DNA of 12,398 nt from Deltaproteobacteria bacterium (GCA_005879255.1 VBKY01000170.1:1-12398), one strand, 5' to 3'. Counted from the stretch's first letter, positions 1-6,518 are shown. Program-made: numbers and translations. The notes: a model not told the origin generated them from the sequence alone.

Positions 1-200
1 ACCCTATGCATCGAATCGAGATCGAGCAGATCGCCGATCACGACCTCCGCACCCATGTCGCGCAACGCCTGCGCGCGTTCGTCTTCATTTCGCACCATCG
101 CACGCACCGCCTTGCCTTGCTTCAACAGCAGTTCGGTGACCGTGCGCCCTACCGCGCCGACGCGGCCCGCCGCGCCGGTGACCAGAATGGGATTTGCCAT
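1..200 (-). CDS. NmrA-like NAD(P)-binding protein, N-terminal part (cut by window edge)
   Basis: Only the first 66 codons lie in the window; the gene continues past base 1. The visible protein starts MANPILVTGAAGRVG, a beta strand followed by the GxxGxxG dinucleotide-binding turn (residues 9-15) of an extended short-chain dehydrogenase or NmrA fold. The helix leads into the second strand (KAVRAMVRNEDE, where an arginine after the strand would suit NADPH) and then the third strand with GAEVVIGDLLD, typical of NmrA/NAD(P)H-binding proteins. The ATG at 198-200 is preceded by GGGAGG about seven bases upstream, which fixes the start. These proteins act as quinone or NADPH-linked reductases or redox sensors; which applies here cannot be told from the N-terminus. 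It lies 184 bases downstream of the exported cupin gene on the same strand and could be co-transcribed with it. Confidence 0.85.
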   Translation of the reverse strand, partial: MANPILVTGAAGRVGAVGRTVTELLLKQGKAVRAMVRNEDERAQALRDMGAEVVIGDLLDLDSMHR

Positions 201-384
201 GTTTTTTCCTCCCATGCGTTCACCTCAATCGAAACTCAGATTTGTTGAATGGGAGCGCCCACCAGTAGAATCACGTGTCCCTTAAGGCGTGCCGTTCGAT
301 ACTTTTCGGAAAGCTAGGCGTCTCTTGCCGGTTATGAGCCTGGTGTGTATCGCTGCCTGACGAGCCTCGTCGAGCGCGCCCGAC

Positions 385-831
385 CTAACGCTGAACGGGT
401 TGCTCCACGAACGTCGCGATCGGCTGGCCTGTCTCGACGATATAAGTCGACAGCATCCGCCCGGTTTCCGGGCCGAGGTCTCGCGCATTATGAGGGGTCC
501 GCGGGGGGATCAGGAATCCATCCCCTGGGCGCAGTACTACGGTGGCACGTCCCTGTACCCTCATCTCGACTTGGCCTGCGATGATATAGCCGACCTCTTC
601 TCCTGGATGAACGTGCCATCCGGATTCGACTCCCGCCGGAATCAACGTCTCCACCTGCACCATCTCGCGGCTTGGAATAGATAACGGCGAGCGTTGGACC
701 TCGCGCCGAGCAAGTTTGCCCGCCAGGTCGTCCCGTGTCGCCTTACCGGCCTGTCCGGATGCGGGAGCCATGTAGGCCACCACGCCTGCCAACGCAACAA
801 CTGCAACCAACACGAAAACAATCCGCCTCAT
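385..831 (-). CDS. Exported single-domain cupin protein
   Basis: A 148-residue protein whose N-terminus (MRRIVFVLVAVVALAGVVAY) is a positively charged start followed by a hydrophobic stretch, with probable signal peptidase cleavage near ASGQA, so it should be periplasmic or secreted. The rest is one cupin barrel: motif 1 reads HVHPGEEVGYIIAG (two His and a Glu metal ligands) and motif 2 reads GDGFLIPPRTPHN with the last metal His. Small exported cupins of this kind bind a divalent metal; enzyme activity is not predictable. The frame is open up to an ATG at 865-867, but the ATG at 829-831 is preceded by GAGG at good spacing and begins the signal peptide cleanly, so I prefer it. The longer form would add 12 residues before the signal sequence. 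Confidence 0.85.
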   Translation of the reverse strand: MRRIVFVLVAVVALAGVVAYMAPASGQAGKATRDDLAGKLARREVQRSPLSIPSREMVQVETLIPAGVESGWHVHPGEEVGYIIAGQVEMRVQGRATVVLRPGDGFLIPPRTPHNARDLGPETGRMLSTYIVETGQPIATFVEQPVQR

Positions 832-1011
832 ACGATGCCTCGTTAAAATATGCGTCATCGAATTCATGCGTAATCCGGCAACCGCGGATCACGGTTCACC
901 ACAGGCGTCGTCAGCACATCGGGCCTGTTTTCCTATGGTCCAATCACCTGAAAGCGCCCATTGCCGTTGTACGCCTAGCACCGCGCCAGCGACGCCGTCA
1001 AGGTTTCCGCT

Positions 1012-1046
1012 CATCCTGAGTAGCGCAAAGCGCGTATCGAAGGATT
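1012..1046. repeat. REP-like imperfect palindrome
   Basis: CATCCT near the left end pairs with AAGGAT near the right end, and the centre is GCGCAAAGCGC, a perfect 4-bp stem with a 3-base loop. The arrangement CATCCTGAG...GCGC...ATCGAAGGAT resembles the interspersed palindromes found many times per genome in soil bacteria. Only one copy is present here, so membership of a family is inferred from memory of such elements, not shown by the window. Confidence 0.45.
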
Positions 1047-1145
1047 GGAACGGCTGAAACTATTGGAACGTTTGGAACCGATTTGTTGTTCACGATTTGA
1101 ACGGAGCGACGCGGTTGAACGGCTGGAACGATTTGAACGCAACAA
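1045..1145. repeat. Degenerate heptamer/octamer block, TTGGAACG / TTGAACGG units
   Basis: The units TTGGAACGG, TTGGAACG, TTGGAACC, TTGAACGG, TTGAACGG, TGGAACG and TTGAACG recur with 7 to 10 base spacing across about 100 bases. The same unit type returns at 2773-2827 and 10768-10880. It does not encode a plausible protein, although one frame reads as Leu/Glu/Arg repeats. Confidence 0.6.
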
Positions 1146-1242
1146 GGATGGAAGACGCTCGCTTTTCGCCGTCAAAAATGCCGGTCTAAGCCCTTAATCG
1201 ATGCTTTTTATGCTAACTGAGATTGGTAACTCAAGAACTTGC

Positions 1243-1258
1243 CTTGGGCCGACCCAAG
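1243..1258. repeat. Perfect hairpin CTTGGG-CCGA-CCCAAG
   Basis: A 6-bp perfect stem with a CCGA loop. The core resembles the CTTGGTCCGACCCCAA sequence at the ends of the two transposase remnants (4085 and 6478) and may be a diverged copy of the same end sequence. There is no T-run, so a classical terminator is unlikely. Confidence 0.45.
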
Positions 1259-1386
1259 CCAGCCTTGAACTTCCTTGACTGTGAGCCCGGCGAAGAAGCG
1301 TGCAGAAGTTCACGTGCCCGCGTCATTTAGACTCAACCGTCAGCGAAATATTTGTCGCGACGAAGAAACAGCAAAGGAAAAGAGAT

Positions 1387-1419
1387 GACGCTCAACCGCT
1401 TCAGGATTAACTGAGCGTC
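1387..1419 (-). terminator. Inverted repeat just past the bicupin stop, possible transcription end
   Basis: GACGCTCA (1387-1394) and TGAGCGTC (1412-1419) are perfect 8-bp arms with a 17-base spacer, ending five bases past the bicupin stop codon. The position suits a 3' hairpin protecting or ending the bicupin transcript. No U-tract follows on the minus strand, so intrinsic termination is doubtful. Confidence 0.3.
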
Positions 1420-1424
1420 AACCG

Positions 1425-2663
1425 TTACACCCCTCCCGGCTCCAACTCACCCTCGGGCGGTGTCCGCAGTGTGTAACTCCAGGACGGCATGCCGCTCTTC
1501 ATACCTTCGGCGGCTAACGCCGCTTCGTAGGTCTTGCGGATATTGGGATCTTCGTCCACGTAAGATATGGCGCGGCCGCCATCCCGCGTGTCGATGGCGC
1601 CGCCGTCCATCGCATCTCCGCCCGCCACGCCGCCGCGTCGAAATCCAGGGCCATAGGGTCCGTCGAAAATCAACAATCTGAGCCCGTCGGGATGGGTGCC
1701 GAAGTGTTGATGAAACCAGTCGCCGGCCATCGGCGCCGCGCTGATCATTCCCACCGGCTCATAAGTTTGTTTTTTCACTTGATCGCCCCGACCCGCCTCC
1801 CAAGGCTGCATTCCGAGGTGGTCGGGCCAGGTGCAGCTATAACCTTTGCCTTTGATGCAAACCAGAATTGCGCCCGAAGCGTGCTTGTGCGCCTTGGAAT
1901 ACTGCCCGGTTTTGTATTGTGCGATCTTCATGTAAAAGTTTGCGCCGGCCATGTGCGGCTCGATGCGCCGGAAGTCGAAGGCGCGCCGGTTGTCAGGGGG
2001 CAGCTCGCAAGTGAGAATATCGGGGATGACGTTGGTCCTGCGCATGGCAAGACCGCGCACGGGATCGGCGTAAATATCCTCGACGGGCCGGAAGTAATCG
2101 TCGGAAGCGTCGAAGCGCGCGAGAAAATTATAGCTGCAGTTCATGACAAACTCGGCGTCGCGAATGAGATTGATGATGTTCGGCGCAGTCGTGGCGGCCA
2201 GCAATAACGCCGGCGACGAAGTGGCGTTGACCACTTGGTGCCAGGCATTGAGCGGAATCGCGAACAACGATCCTCGGCTCCACTCGAATGTGAGTTTTCT
2301 TTTGCTGCCCTCCTGCCACACTTCTGTCGTGCCGCGGCCATCGACGACGTAATAAATCTCTTCGTACAAATGCCGCTCGGCGTTCAGCGCTCCCGCGCCT
2401 GGCACTTCGACGACGTACATGCCCCAGAGATGTTCGGAGCCGAGGAGTTGAATCGCCGTGCCCCGGCCGCCGAGCCGCTTCCACGGTTGCAGCGGGAGGT
2501 CTTGGACTTTATGCACGCCGATGTCCCGGTGGATCGGGACGCCCTGTGCTTCTATGAATAGATCATAGGGGGACTTGGGGTTTTTCCATTTGCCGAAACC
2601 GGCCTTCTTTCCCGGTTTTGGTGCGCGCCATTCGAAGAGACCCGCGCCCGGTTCAACGCCCAT
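1425..2663 (-). CDS. Two-domain cupin protein, gentisate 1,2-dioxygenase-like
   Basis: A 412-residue bicupin. The first barrel (about residues 70-165) carries a metal-ligand set in ERHLYEEIYYVVDGRG (His98, Glu101/102) and a later His in NAWHQ (His142). The second barrel (about 240-335) has KAHKH (His259, His261) and WFHQHF (His318, His320). The two-barrel layout and length fit the gentisate/1-hydroxy-2-naphthoate dioxygenase group of ring-cleaving cupins, which are cytosolic Fe(II) enzymes, but the true substrate cannot be assigned. The frame is open to an upstream ATG at 2727-2729, but AGGAGG lies just before the ATG at 2661-2663, so I place the start there. It stands alone, with repeat-filled gaps on both sides. 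Its second domain is similar to the protein at the right edge of the window (11724-12398), suggesting paralogues. Confidence 0.85.
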   Translation of the reverse strand: MGVEPGAGLFEWRAPKPGKKAGFGKWKNPKSPYDLFIEAQGVPIHRDIGVHKVQDLPLQPWKRLGGRGTAIQLLGSEHLWGMYVVEVPGAGALNAERHLYEEIYYVVDGRGTTEVWQEGSKRKLTFEWSRGSLFAIPLNAWHQVVNATSSPALLLAATTAPNIINLIRDAEFVMNCSYNFLARFDASDDYFRPVEDIYADPVRGLAMRRTNVIPDILTCELPPDNRRAFDFRRIEPHMAGANFYMKIAQYKTGQYSKAHKHASGAILVCIKGKGYSCTWPDHLGMQPWEAGRGDQVKKQTYEPVGMISAAPMAGDWFHQHFGTHPDGLRLLIFDGPYGPGFRRGGVAGGDAMDGGAIDTRDGGRAISYVDEDPNIRKTYEAALAAEGMKSGMPSWSYTLRTPPEGELEPGGV

Positions 2664-2772
2664 ATCGCTATCCTCCTTCTCGGCCGGAACACTACTCCAT
2701 TGCGCATAATTATGAAACCGCGCCGGCAACTCAGCGCCAGCGGCCGGCTAAATGTCCAGCCAATTACGCGGT

Positions 2773-2827
2773 GGTTGATTGAACGTCTGGAACTGAGCAA
2801 AGCGCTGGAACCCTTGGAACGATCTGC
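2773..2827. repeat. Degenerate TTGAACG / TGGAACC units
   Basis: The units TTGAACG, TGGAACT, TGGAACC and TTGGAACG are spaced at short intervals and match the block at 1045-1145 in type. Confidence 0.5.
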
Positions 2828-2863
2828 CTGCTTATACGAACACGCACCACGATCACGAACACG

Positions 2864-2898
2864 TCCTTTCATCCTTCATCCCTTATCCTTTATCCTTT
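2864..2898. repeat. Five tandem heptamers, ATCCTTT type
   Basis: The 35 bases divide exactly into TCCTTTC, ATCCTTC, ATCCCTT, ATCCTTT and ATCCTTT. Just before it, 2836-2863 contains ACGAACAC, ACGATC and ACGAACAC units, a different short repeat that also recurs near 3895-3920. Confidence 0.7.
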
Positions 2899-3069
2899 CT
2901 TTAAGCCTTGGCTGAAGCCGAGAAGAAAAAGAGCGGCAAATGAGTTCGCCGGCCCTCAGCGGTCACTGGAGGATTCTTGGGTTCCGATGAAACCGCGGCT
3001 CGATAAGTACCTAGGTCAGGATTAAGGACCGAACCGCAGTTCGGATCGGGAGCGGCGCCGGCGACTGGC

Positions 3070-3123
3070 TTGCGTCTAATCGCCAATGTGGGCTATTATA
3101 GCTATACAGATAGCTATCGATAG
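3070..3123 (+). promoter_or_regulatory. Promoter and probable operator of the toxin-antitoxin pair
   Basis: A candidate -35 (TTGCGT, 3070-3075) and -10 (TATTAT, 3094-3099) are 18 bases apart. Overlapping and following the -10 are two identical 8-bp perfect palindromes, ATAGCTAT at 3098-3105 and 3110-3117, with a 12-base repeat distance. Ribbon-helix-helix antitoxins usually bind paired short palindromes in their own promoter, so this is the likely site of autorepression. The antitoxin ribosome binding site (AGGAG) follows at once. Confidence 0.6.
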
Positions 3124-3132
3124 GAGCACGGT

Positions 3133-3363
3133 ATGAAGACCGTACAGATGACGTTGGATGAACAGCTCGTAAAGGCGGTGGACAGCGCCGCAAAGAAGCT
3201 GGGCAAAACACGATCCGGCTTTACCCGGGAAGCGTTGCGTTCCGCGCTCAAGGAAGTCCGGGCAAGAGAATTGGAGTCGAAACACCGCCAAGGTTACAAA
3301 CGTAAGCCGGTCAAGCGCGGGGAGTTTAGCGATTGGGAATCGGAACAGGTCTGGGGTGATTGA
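3133..3363 (+). CDS. Ribbon-helix-helix antitoxin (MazE/PemI-type partner)
   Basis: A 76-residue protein. Residues 1-45 fit a ribbon-helix-helix DNA-binding domain: a short strand MKTVQMTLDE, then helices LVKAVDSAAKKLGK and SGFTREALRSALKEV. The basic middle (KHRQGYKRKPVKRG) and acidic aromatic tail (FSDWESEQVWGD) suit a disordered toxin-neutralising segment. The ATG follows TAGGAG with good spacing. Its TGA overlaps the toxin ATG by one base (TGATG), so translation is probably coupled. The role is to bind and silence the MazF-like toxin and to repress the operon, probably through the twin ATAGCTAT sites just upstream. This is one of the few plus-strand genes in the window. Confidence 0.88.
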   Translation: MKTVQMTLDEQLVKAVDSAAKKLGKTRSGFTREALRSALKEVRARELESKHRQGYKRKPVKRGEFSDWESEQVWGD

Positions 3364-3674
3364 TGAAGAGAGGCGAGGTCAGATGGTATGTGTTTTCCCG
3401 ACCCGACAAGAAACGGCCGGTGCTCATTCTAACCAGGGATTCGGCGTTGGAATTTCTCGGAGAAGTAACCGTCGCGCCGATTACAACGACGATTCGCGAT
3501 ATTCCGTCCGAAGTTTTGTTGACCAGAGCCGGCGGAATGCCGAGGGATTGCGCTGTCAACCTCGATCATCTTCAAACTGTTTCCAAAGGGAAAATAGGCT
3601 CGCTGATCGCCACCTTGAGTTCGAGCAGGATGCAAGAAATCCGCCCGTGTTTACTCTTTGCCCTTGGATTTTGA
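3363..3674 (+). CDS. MazF/PemK-family toxin (endoribonuclease)
   Basis: A 103-residue protein with the family landmarks in order: N-terminal MKRGEVRWYVF (strand 1 with the conserved GEVxW), RPVLILTRD, the VTVAPITTTIRDIPSEV stretch holding the conserved Arg-x-x-x-Ser region implicated in RNA cleavage, and AVNLDHLQTVSKGKIG near the C-terminus. Length and order match intact MazF/PemK toxins, which cut single-stranded mRNA and halt translation. A TTG start one codon upstream is possible, but the ATG overlapping the antitoxin stop is the natural start. The gene looks intact. Confidence 0.9.
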   Translation: MKRGEVRWYVFSRPDKKRPVLILTRDSALEFLGEVTVAPITTTIRDIPSEVLLTRAGGMPRDCAVNLDHLQTVSKGKIGSLIATLSSSRMQEIRPCLLFALGF

Positions 3675-4027
3675 ATTCCGCCTTGCAGGGGAAATCCGTC
3701 ATCGGTTCGTCGAAGCAAGCTGCGCCGGGCGTGACCGATAAAGCTGTCATTTTCATGTTTTCGTAATTGCGAAAACGTGGAAGTCCCCGCCAGAGACATG
3801 ATTTGTCGTCGTTCCCATTCGGAGCAGCAGACTGTACGAAATCACGGTTCGCCCGTTCCGTGGACATTGCGCAAGGCCCTCGGCCGCTTCTTACGAGCAC
3901 GAACACGTCACACGAACATGAATTGATGGGAGCTTCGCGGGGACAGACTTCGCCGTCGTTATTCCGGGAAGTGTCTAGACCGGATGACCAATGTCAAAGG
4001 TAATGATGCGACCCCATAGTCCCGACC
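3675..4027. other. Intergenic region with hairpins, no gene seen
   Basis: There is no convincing gene between the toxin and the transposase remnant. A 7-bp stem with a 6-base loop (GTTTTCG-TAATTG-CGAAAAC, 3757-3776) might end the toxin transcript, although no T-tract follows. ACGAGCACGAACACG and CACGAACATG (about 3894-3920) repeat the units seen at 2836-2863. The stretch 3943-3976 (GACAGACTTC ... GAAGTGTCT) is an imperfect inverted repeat. Confidence 0.55.
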
Positions 4028-4084
4028 CTAAGCGCCGAAAACGCTAGATTTTGGAGCGAAAACCTTGAAGCTACTGAGACTTAG
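4028..4084 (+). pseudogene. 3' remnant of a RAYT (REP-associated, IS200-like) transposase gene
   Basis: The stretch encodes LSAENARFWSENLEATET followed by TAG. It matches LSSENARFWDENPEDKAT-stop at the end of the larger transposase remnant (6418-6477). The nucleotide match covers 4028-4104 against 6421-6497 without gaps, about 67 of 77 bases, and the last 26 bases are identical. Nothing upstream of 4028 matches, so only the extreme 3' end remains. It overlaps the 3' end of the DUF35 gene on the other strand and supplies that gene's last codons. Confidence 0.75.
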
Positions 4085-4541
4085 CTTGGTCCGACCCCAA
4101 ACCCCTAAACTTCGGCAGCGTAAAGCCCTCACTTGGATGATCCTCGTAGACGATCTCAACCGGCATTCCGACCTTAACGTCCTTCGGCTCGATATCGATG
4201 ACGTTACTGCTGATGAGAGGCCCTTCGTTTAACTCGATCAGCGCGTAAACGTAAGGAACGTCTTCTTTAAAGCCAGGGTGCAGAGGCCAGTGATGGATGT
4301 TAAACGCAAACACCTTCCCTTTTCCACTCGCCTCTGCCCATTCCAAATTGCCCATGAACGGCTCGTTGTCATGGAAGTGGCAATAAGCTTTCGGCCAGTA
4401 ATAGGCGCCGCAGGTCATGCACCTGAACAAAAGGAACTTATGCTCACGCAGCCCATCCCAGAATGGCTGATTATCGAGATCTATATTCGGCAAAGGCTTT
4501 GTGAATGGTTCGAAAACAACCCGGACGTTGTCGGTACCCAT
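4071..4541 (-). CDS. DUF35 Zn-ribbon/OB-fold protein, partner of the thiolase-like protein
   Basis: A 156-residue protein. After an N-terminal helix (NQPFWDGLREHKF) comes a rubredoxin-like Zn ribbon, CMTCG then PKAYCHFH: Cys41, Cys44 and Cys54 are present, and the fourth ligand position holds His57 instead of Cys. An OB fold follows (GKGKVFAFNIHH, VPYVYALIELNEGP, VKVGMPVEIVYED), ending TLPKFR, where family members normally stop. The last ten residues, GLGSDQAKSQ, are encoded by transposon-end sequence. DUF35 proteins pair with SCPx/Ltp2-type thiolase-fold enzymes and can form part of the active complex, as in steroid side-chain cleavage. The ATG at 4539-4541 follows GGGAGG, which lies across the thiolase stop, so translation is probably coupled. 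The frame is open to an ATG at 4580, less likely the start. Confidence 0.88.
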   Translation of the reverse strand: MGTDNVRVVFEPFTKPLPNIDLDNQPFWDGLREHKFLLFRCMTCGAYYWPKAYCHFHDNEPFMGNLEWAEASGKGKVFAFNIHHWPLHPGFKEDVPYVYALIELNEGPLISSNVIDIEPKDVKVGMPVEIVYEDHPSEGFTLPKFRGLGSDQAKSQ

Positions 4542-4543
4542 GC

Positions 4544-5731
4544 TTACCTCCCGAGTAGGGTGCACGAGTGAATCGAGCACATGCCCGGCGCAAGCAATTC
4601 TCCGCCGTGGCCTGTGCTCATCGCCACATCGCAGTTTGGGATCTGGCGCGCGCCGCCCTCGCCGCGAAGCTGACGCACCGCTTCGGCGAAGCCCGTCAAG
4701 TCAGCGAGGTGATAGCAGCTCAAGAGCCCGCCGCCTGTGTTAACCGGGATTGTTCCGCCGGGAGCAATCGCGCCGCTTTCCACGAAAGGTCCGCCTTCCC
4801 CTTTCTTACACCAGCCATAGTCTTCGAGTTGAAACAAAACCTCGCCGGTGAAGCAATCATAGAGTTGCGCGCACTTCACGTCTTTTAGCTCCAGACCTGC
4901 CTCTTTAAATGCCTGCTCCTTTGCTGTCTTCACCGCCATATGCGTGTAATTTTTCTTTTCCCACCACAGCTCGCGAATGATTTCGCCAAACCCTTGGCCT
5001 AACACGTACACGGGCGGCTTGCGGAGATCGCGCGCGCGCGCGGCTGTGGTGAGGATAAACGCGACGCCGCCGTCCGAGATGAGGCAGATATCCAGAAGAT
5101 GGTACGGCTCTACCACCAAAGGCGAGTTTTGATGATGCTCGATCGTCATCGGCCGACCGTACATTTTTGCCTCGGGATTCTTATTCGCCCAGGCGCGCTC
5201 CGCCACAGCAATTGCGCCGAGTTGCGTGCTCGTCGTCCCGTATTCCGCCATGTGCCGCGATGCCATCCATGAGTGATGGCTAAACGCGCGCAGATCGCCG
5301 ACAGGCCTTCCCCAGGCGCCTTCCTTTTCAATATGAACCATGCCGCGAAGACCTTTGGCTTTCGTTTCCTGCGCTTTGGTCCAGTCATCGACTACACCGC
5401 AGAGCGCGACGTACTTGGCTATTCCGCGATCGAGAAACGACATTGCCGCGGAAATCCCCAGAGCGGCCAAGGCACCCCCGCGCTCGATCGAAAAAAAGAA
5501 ATTGATCGGCAACGCCAGCACGCGCGGGAATGGGTCCGCGTAAGTGGCGCGCTCCCCTGCTCCCGCGCCGCGCACGACCTCGATCGCACCGTCGATGTCT
5601 TGTCGCTTGAGACCCGCGTCGGCGATCGCTAAACGCACCGCTTCCGCCGCTACCTGACGCCGGGTCCTGTTCGGTTGCGGCCCGGCGACAACTCCGAGGC
5701 CGACGACTGCGTACTTCCGGCTGGACGACAT
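4544..5731 (-). CDS. Thiolase-fold protein lacking the nucleophilic Cys, Ltp2-type aldolase candidate
   Basis: A 395-residue protein of the SCPx-like branch of the thiolase superfamily. Where thiolases carry the nucleophilic Cys in a CxxG/S motif, this protein reads FFFSIERGGALAA (about 78-90) with no Cys. The HDCF motif of SCPx thiolases is replaced by QLYDCFTGEVLFQLEDYGWC (about 289-308), with Tyr291 in place of His, and the GHPxGA loop by GGGLLSCYHLADLTG (333-347). Ltp2-type retro-aldolases are known to have this repurposed site with Tyr residues, and work with a DUF35 partner encoded beside them, exactly as here. The inference is C-C cleavage of a branched beta-hydroxyacyl-CoA rather than thiolysis. 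The ATG at 5731 follows AAGGAGAG. A non-catalytic thiolase homologue remains possible. Confidence 0.85.
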   Translation of the reverse strand: MSSSRKYAVVGLGVVAGPQPNRTRRQVAAEAVRLAIADAGLKRQDIDGAIEVVRGAGAGERATYADPFPRVLALPINFFFSIERGGALAALGISAAMSFLDRGIAKYVALCGVVDDWTKAQETKAKGLRGMVHIEKEGAWGRPVGDLRAFSHHSWMASRHMAEYGTTSTQLGAIAVAERAWANKNPEAKMYGRPMTIEHHQNSPLVVEPYHLLDICLISDGGVAFILTTAARARDLRKPPVYVLGQGFGEIIRELWWEKKNYTHMAVKTAKEQAFKEAGLELKDVKCAQLYDCFTGEVLFQLEDYGWCKKGEGGPFVESGAIAPGGTIPVNTGGGLLSCYHLADLTGFAEAVRQLRGEGGARQIPNCDVAMSTGHGGELLAPGMCSIHSCTLLGR

Positions 5732-6048
5732 GCGTCTCTCCTTCCTTGGCGTTTTTCTGTGACAGTTTTATTTCATAAGGCCGGTTCTATACAATACCTG
5801 GGGTACGGTTTACAGCGGAGCCACTGAGAGTACCAAAAAAATAAACAACCCCGCAGTGAATATCGGATGCATACTGCAGAGAACGCACAGCTCAGCAGAC
5901 TAGGGTCGGGTCGCCCATTAGCAGGCAGGTCAAGAGGCGCAGACGTTCCTGTGAGAATTTTTTCTTTATTCCCTGTTTCACAACTCGCGGAATTTGTGAT
6001 CCCAGAGTGACGCGCCCCTGTTTTCAATCAGTTGGTGTCGGATGGTAG
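5732..6048. other. Intergenic region, nothing recognised
   Basis: The region lies upstream of the thiolase-like gene and must hold its promoter on the minus strand; TTGTAT and an AT-rich stretch 17 bases on (between about 5800 and 5768) are weak candidates. I looked on the minus strand for the missing body of the Rieske oxygenase and saw no trace. An 84-codon open frame (5773-6027, minus) has no family features and no ribosome binding site. Confidence 0.5.
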
Positions 6049-6061
6049 GTCCGCACCAGTC

Positions 6062-6091
6062 TCAGCCTTAGGCTGATCAGCCTCGGGCTGA
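6062..6091. repeat. Two tandem 15-bp hairpins beside the RAYT remnant
   Basis: TCAGCC-TTA-GGCTGA (6062-6076) is followed without a gap by TCAGCC-TCG-GGCTGA (6077-6091). Each is a perfect 6-bp stem with a 3-base loop, and the two differ only in two loop bases. They sit about 27 bases before the first ATG of the transposase remnant and may be REP-like units of the type RAYT proteins recognise, or the junction where the 5' half was lost. Confidence 0.6.
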
Positions 6092-6117
6092 ACCGTCATC
6101 AGGTTCAAGGCTTTGGG

Positions 6118-6477
6118 ATGCGCCGGAGCGATATGCTTGATCTACAGGAGTTGACCGCGCTATGTGGCTTTGAGAAAGTGGGCGATTTTCAAAAAGCACA
6201 CCGCGACTGGGTAGACGAGGCGCTCAAGCATGAGATGGTGGCGAGAGAAAGTCGGTGGTCGGAAGCGGTCGCCGTTGGCAGTTTGAGTTTTGTTAACACC
6301 GTGAAGAGCGAACTCGGATTCAAAGCGGCGCATCGCGAAGTCATCGAACAGGGGGAGACGTACGTGCTTCGGGAAGAAAGTGAAGCTTACAGGTCCAATT
6401 TTGCCGGCGAAAATGAGGTGCTAAGCTCCGAAAACGCTAGGTTTTGGGACGAAAATCCTGAAGATAAGGCGACTTAG
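6118..6477 (+). pseudogene. RAYT (REP-associated, IS200-like) transposase, C-terminal half only
   Basis: The 119 codons match the C-terminal region of REP-associated tyrosine transposases: a helical segment (DFQKAHRDWVDEALKH), then ARESRWSEAVAVGSLSFVNTVKSELGFKA, VIEQGETYVLREESEAY, and NFAGENEVLSSENARFW at the end. Intact proteins are roughly twice this length and carry the Y1 nuclease domain (HUH histidines and catalytic Tyr) in the N-terminal half. That half is absent: the frame is open upstream only to 6049, and those codons show no Y1 motif. The fragment is therefore almost surely non-functional, a 3' remnant. Its terminal sequence matches the smaller remnant at 4028-4104. The identification rests on motif memory and the internal match. 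Confidence 0.7.
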
Positions 6478-6497
6478 CTTGGTCCGACCCCAAACCC
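6478..6497 (+). repeat. Transposon-end sequence CTTGGTCCGACCCCAAACCC
   Basis: The 20 bases following the transposase remnant stop are identical to 4085-4104, following the other remnant stop. The core TTGG(G)TCCGACCCC also occurs on the minus strand at about 10657-10673 and in altered form at 1243-1258. It probably forms part of the 3' end of the mobile unit. Confidence 0.65.
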
Positions 6498-6518
6498 AGA
6501 AACAAACCCAGCCAAAAA

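Larger units (their letters stand above)
832..1424. other. Intergenic region with palindromes and degenerate heptamers, no gene seen
   Basis: No convincing coding sequence is present on either strand. The region holds, in order, an imperfect palindrome (1012-1046), a run of TTGGAACG/TTGAACGG-type units (1045-1145), a perfect CTTGGG/CCCAAG hairpin (1243-1258) and an inverted repeat next to the bicupin stop (1387-1419). The first 140 bases must carry the promoter of the exported cupin, but I see no strong -35/-10 pair. Confidence 0.7.
2664..3092. other. Intergenic region of heptamer blocks, no gene seen
   Basis: The gap upstream of the bicupin and the antitoxin contains three different short-repeat blocks (2773-2827, 2836-2863 and 2864-2898). 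After these come the phrase GATTCTTGGGTT (2972-2983), shared with 10607-10618, and a perfect 6-bp stem CCGAAC-CGCA-GTTCGG (3029-3044). No credible coding sequence is seen. Confidence 0.65.

Noticed and set aside
1692..2207. 171-codon plus-strand frame
   Set aside because: It is antisense to the bicupin, which has metal-ligand motifs and a perfect ribosome binding site.
3556..3906. 116-codon minus-strand frame overlapping the toxin gene
   Set aside because: It overlaps the MazF/PemK-like toxin antisense, has no ribosome binding site and shows no recognisable domain.
5773..6027. 84-codon minus-strand frame, considered as the missing body of the Rieske oxygenase
   Set aside because: It has no CxH...CxxH Rieske motif and no similarity to the oxygenase; it looks like random open sequence.
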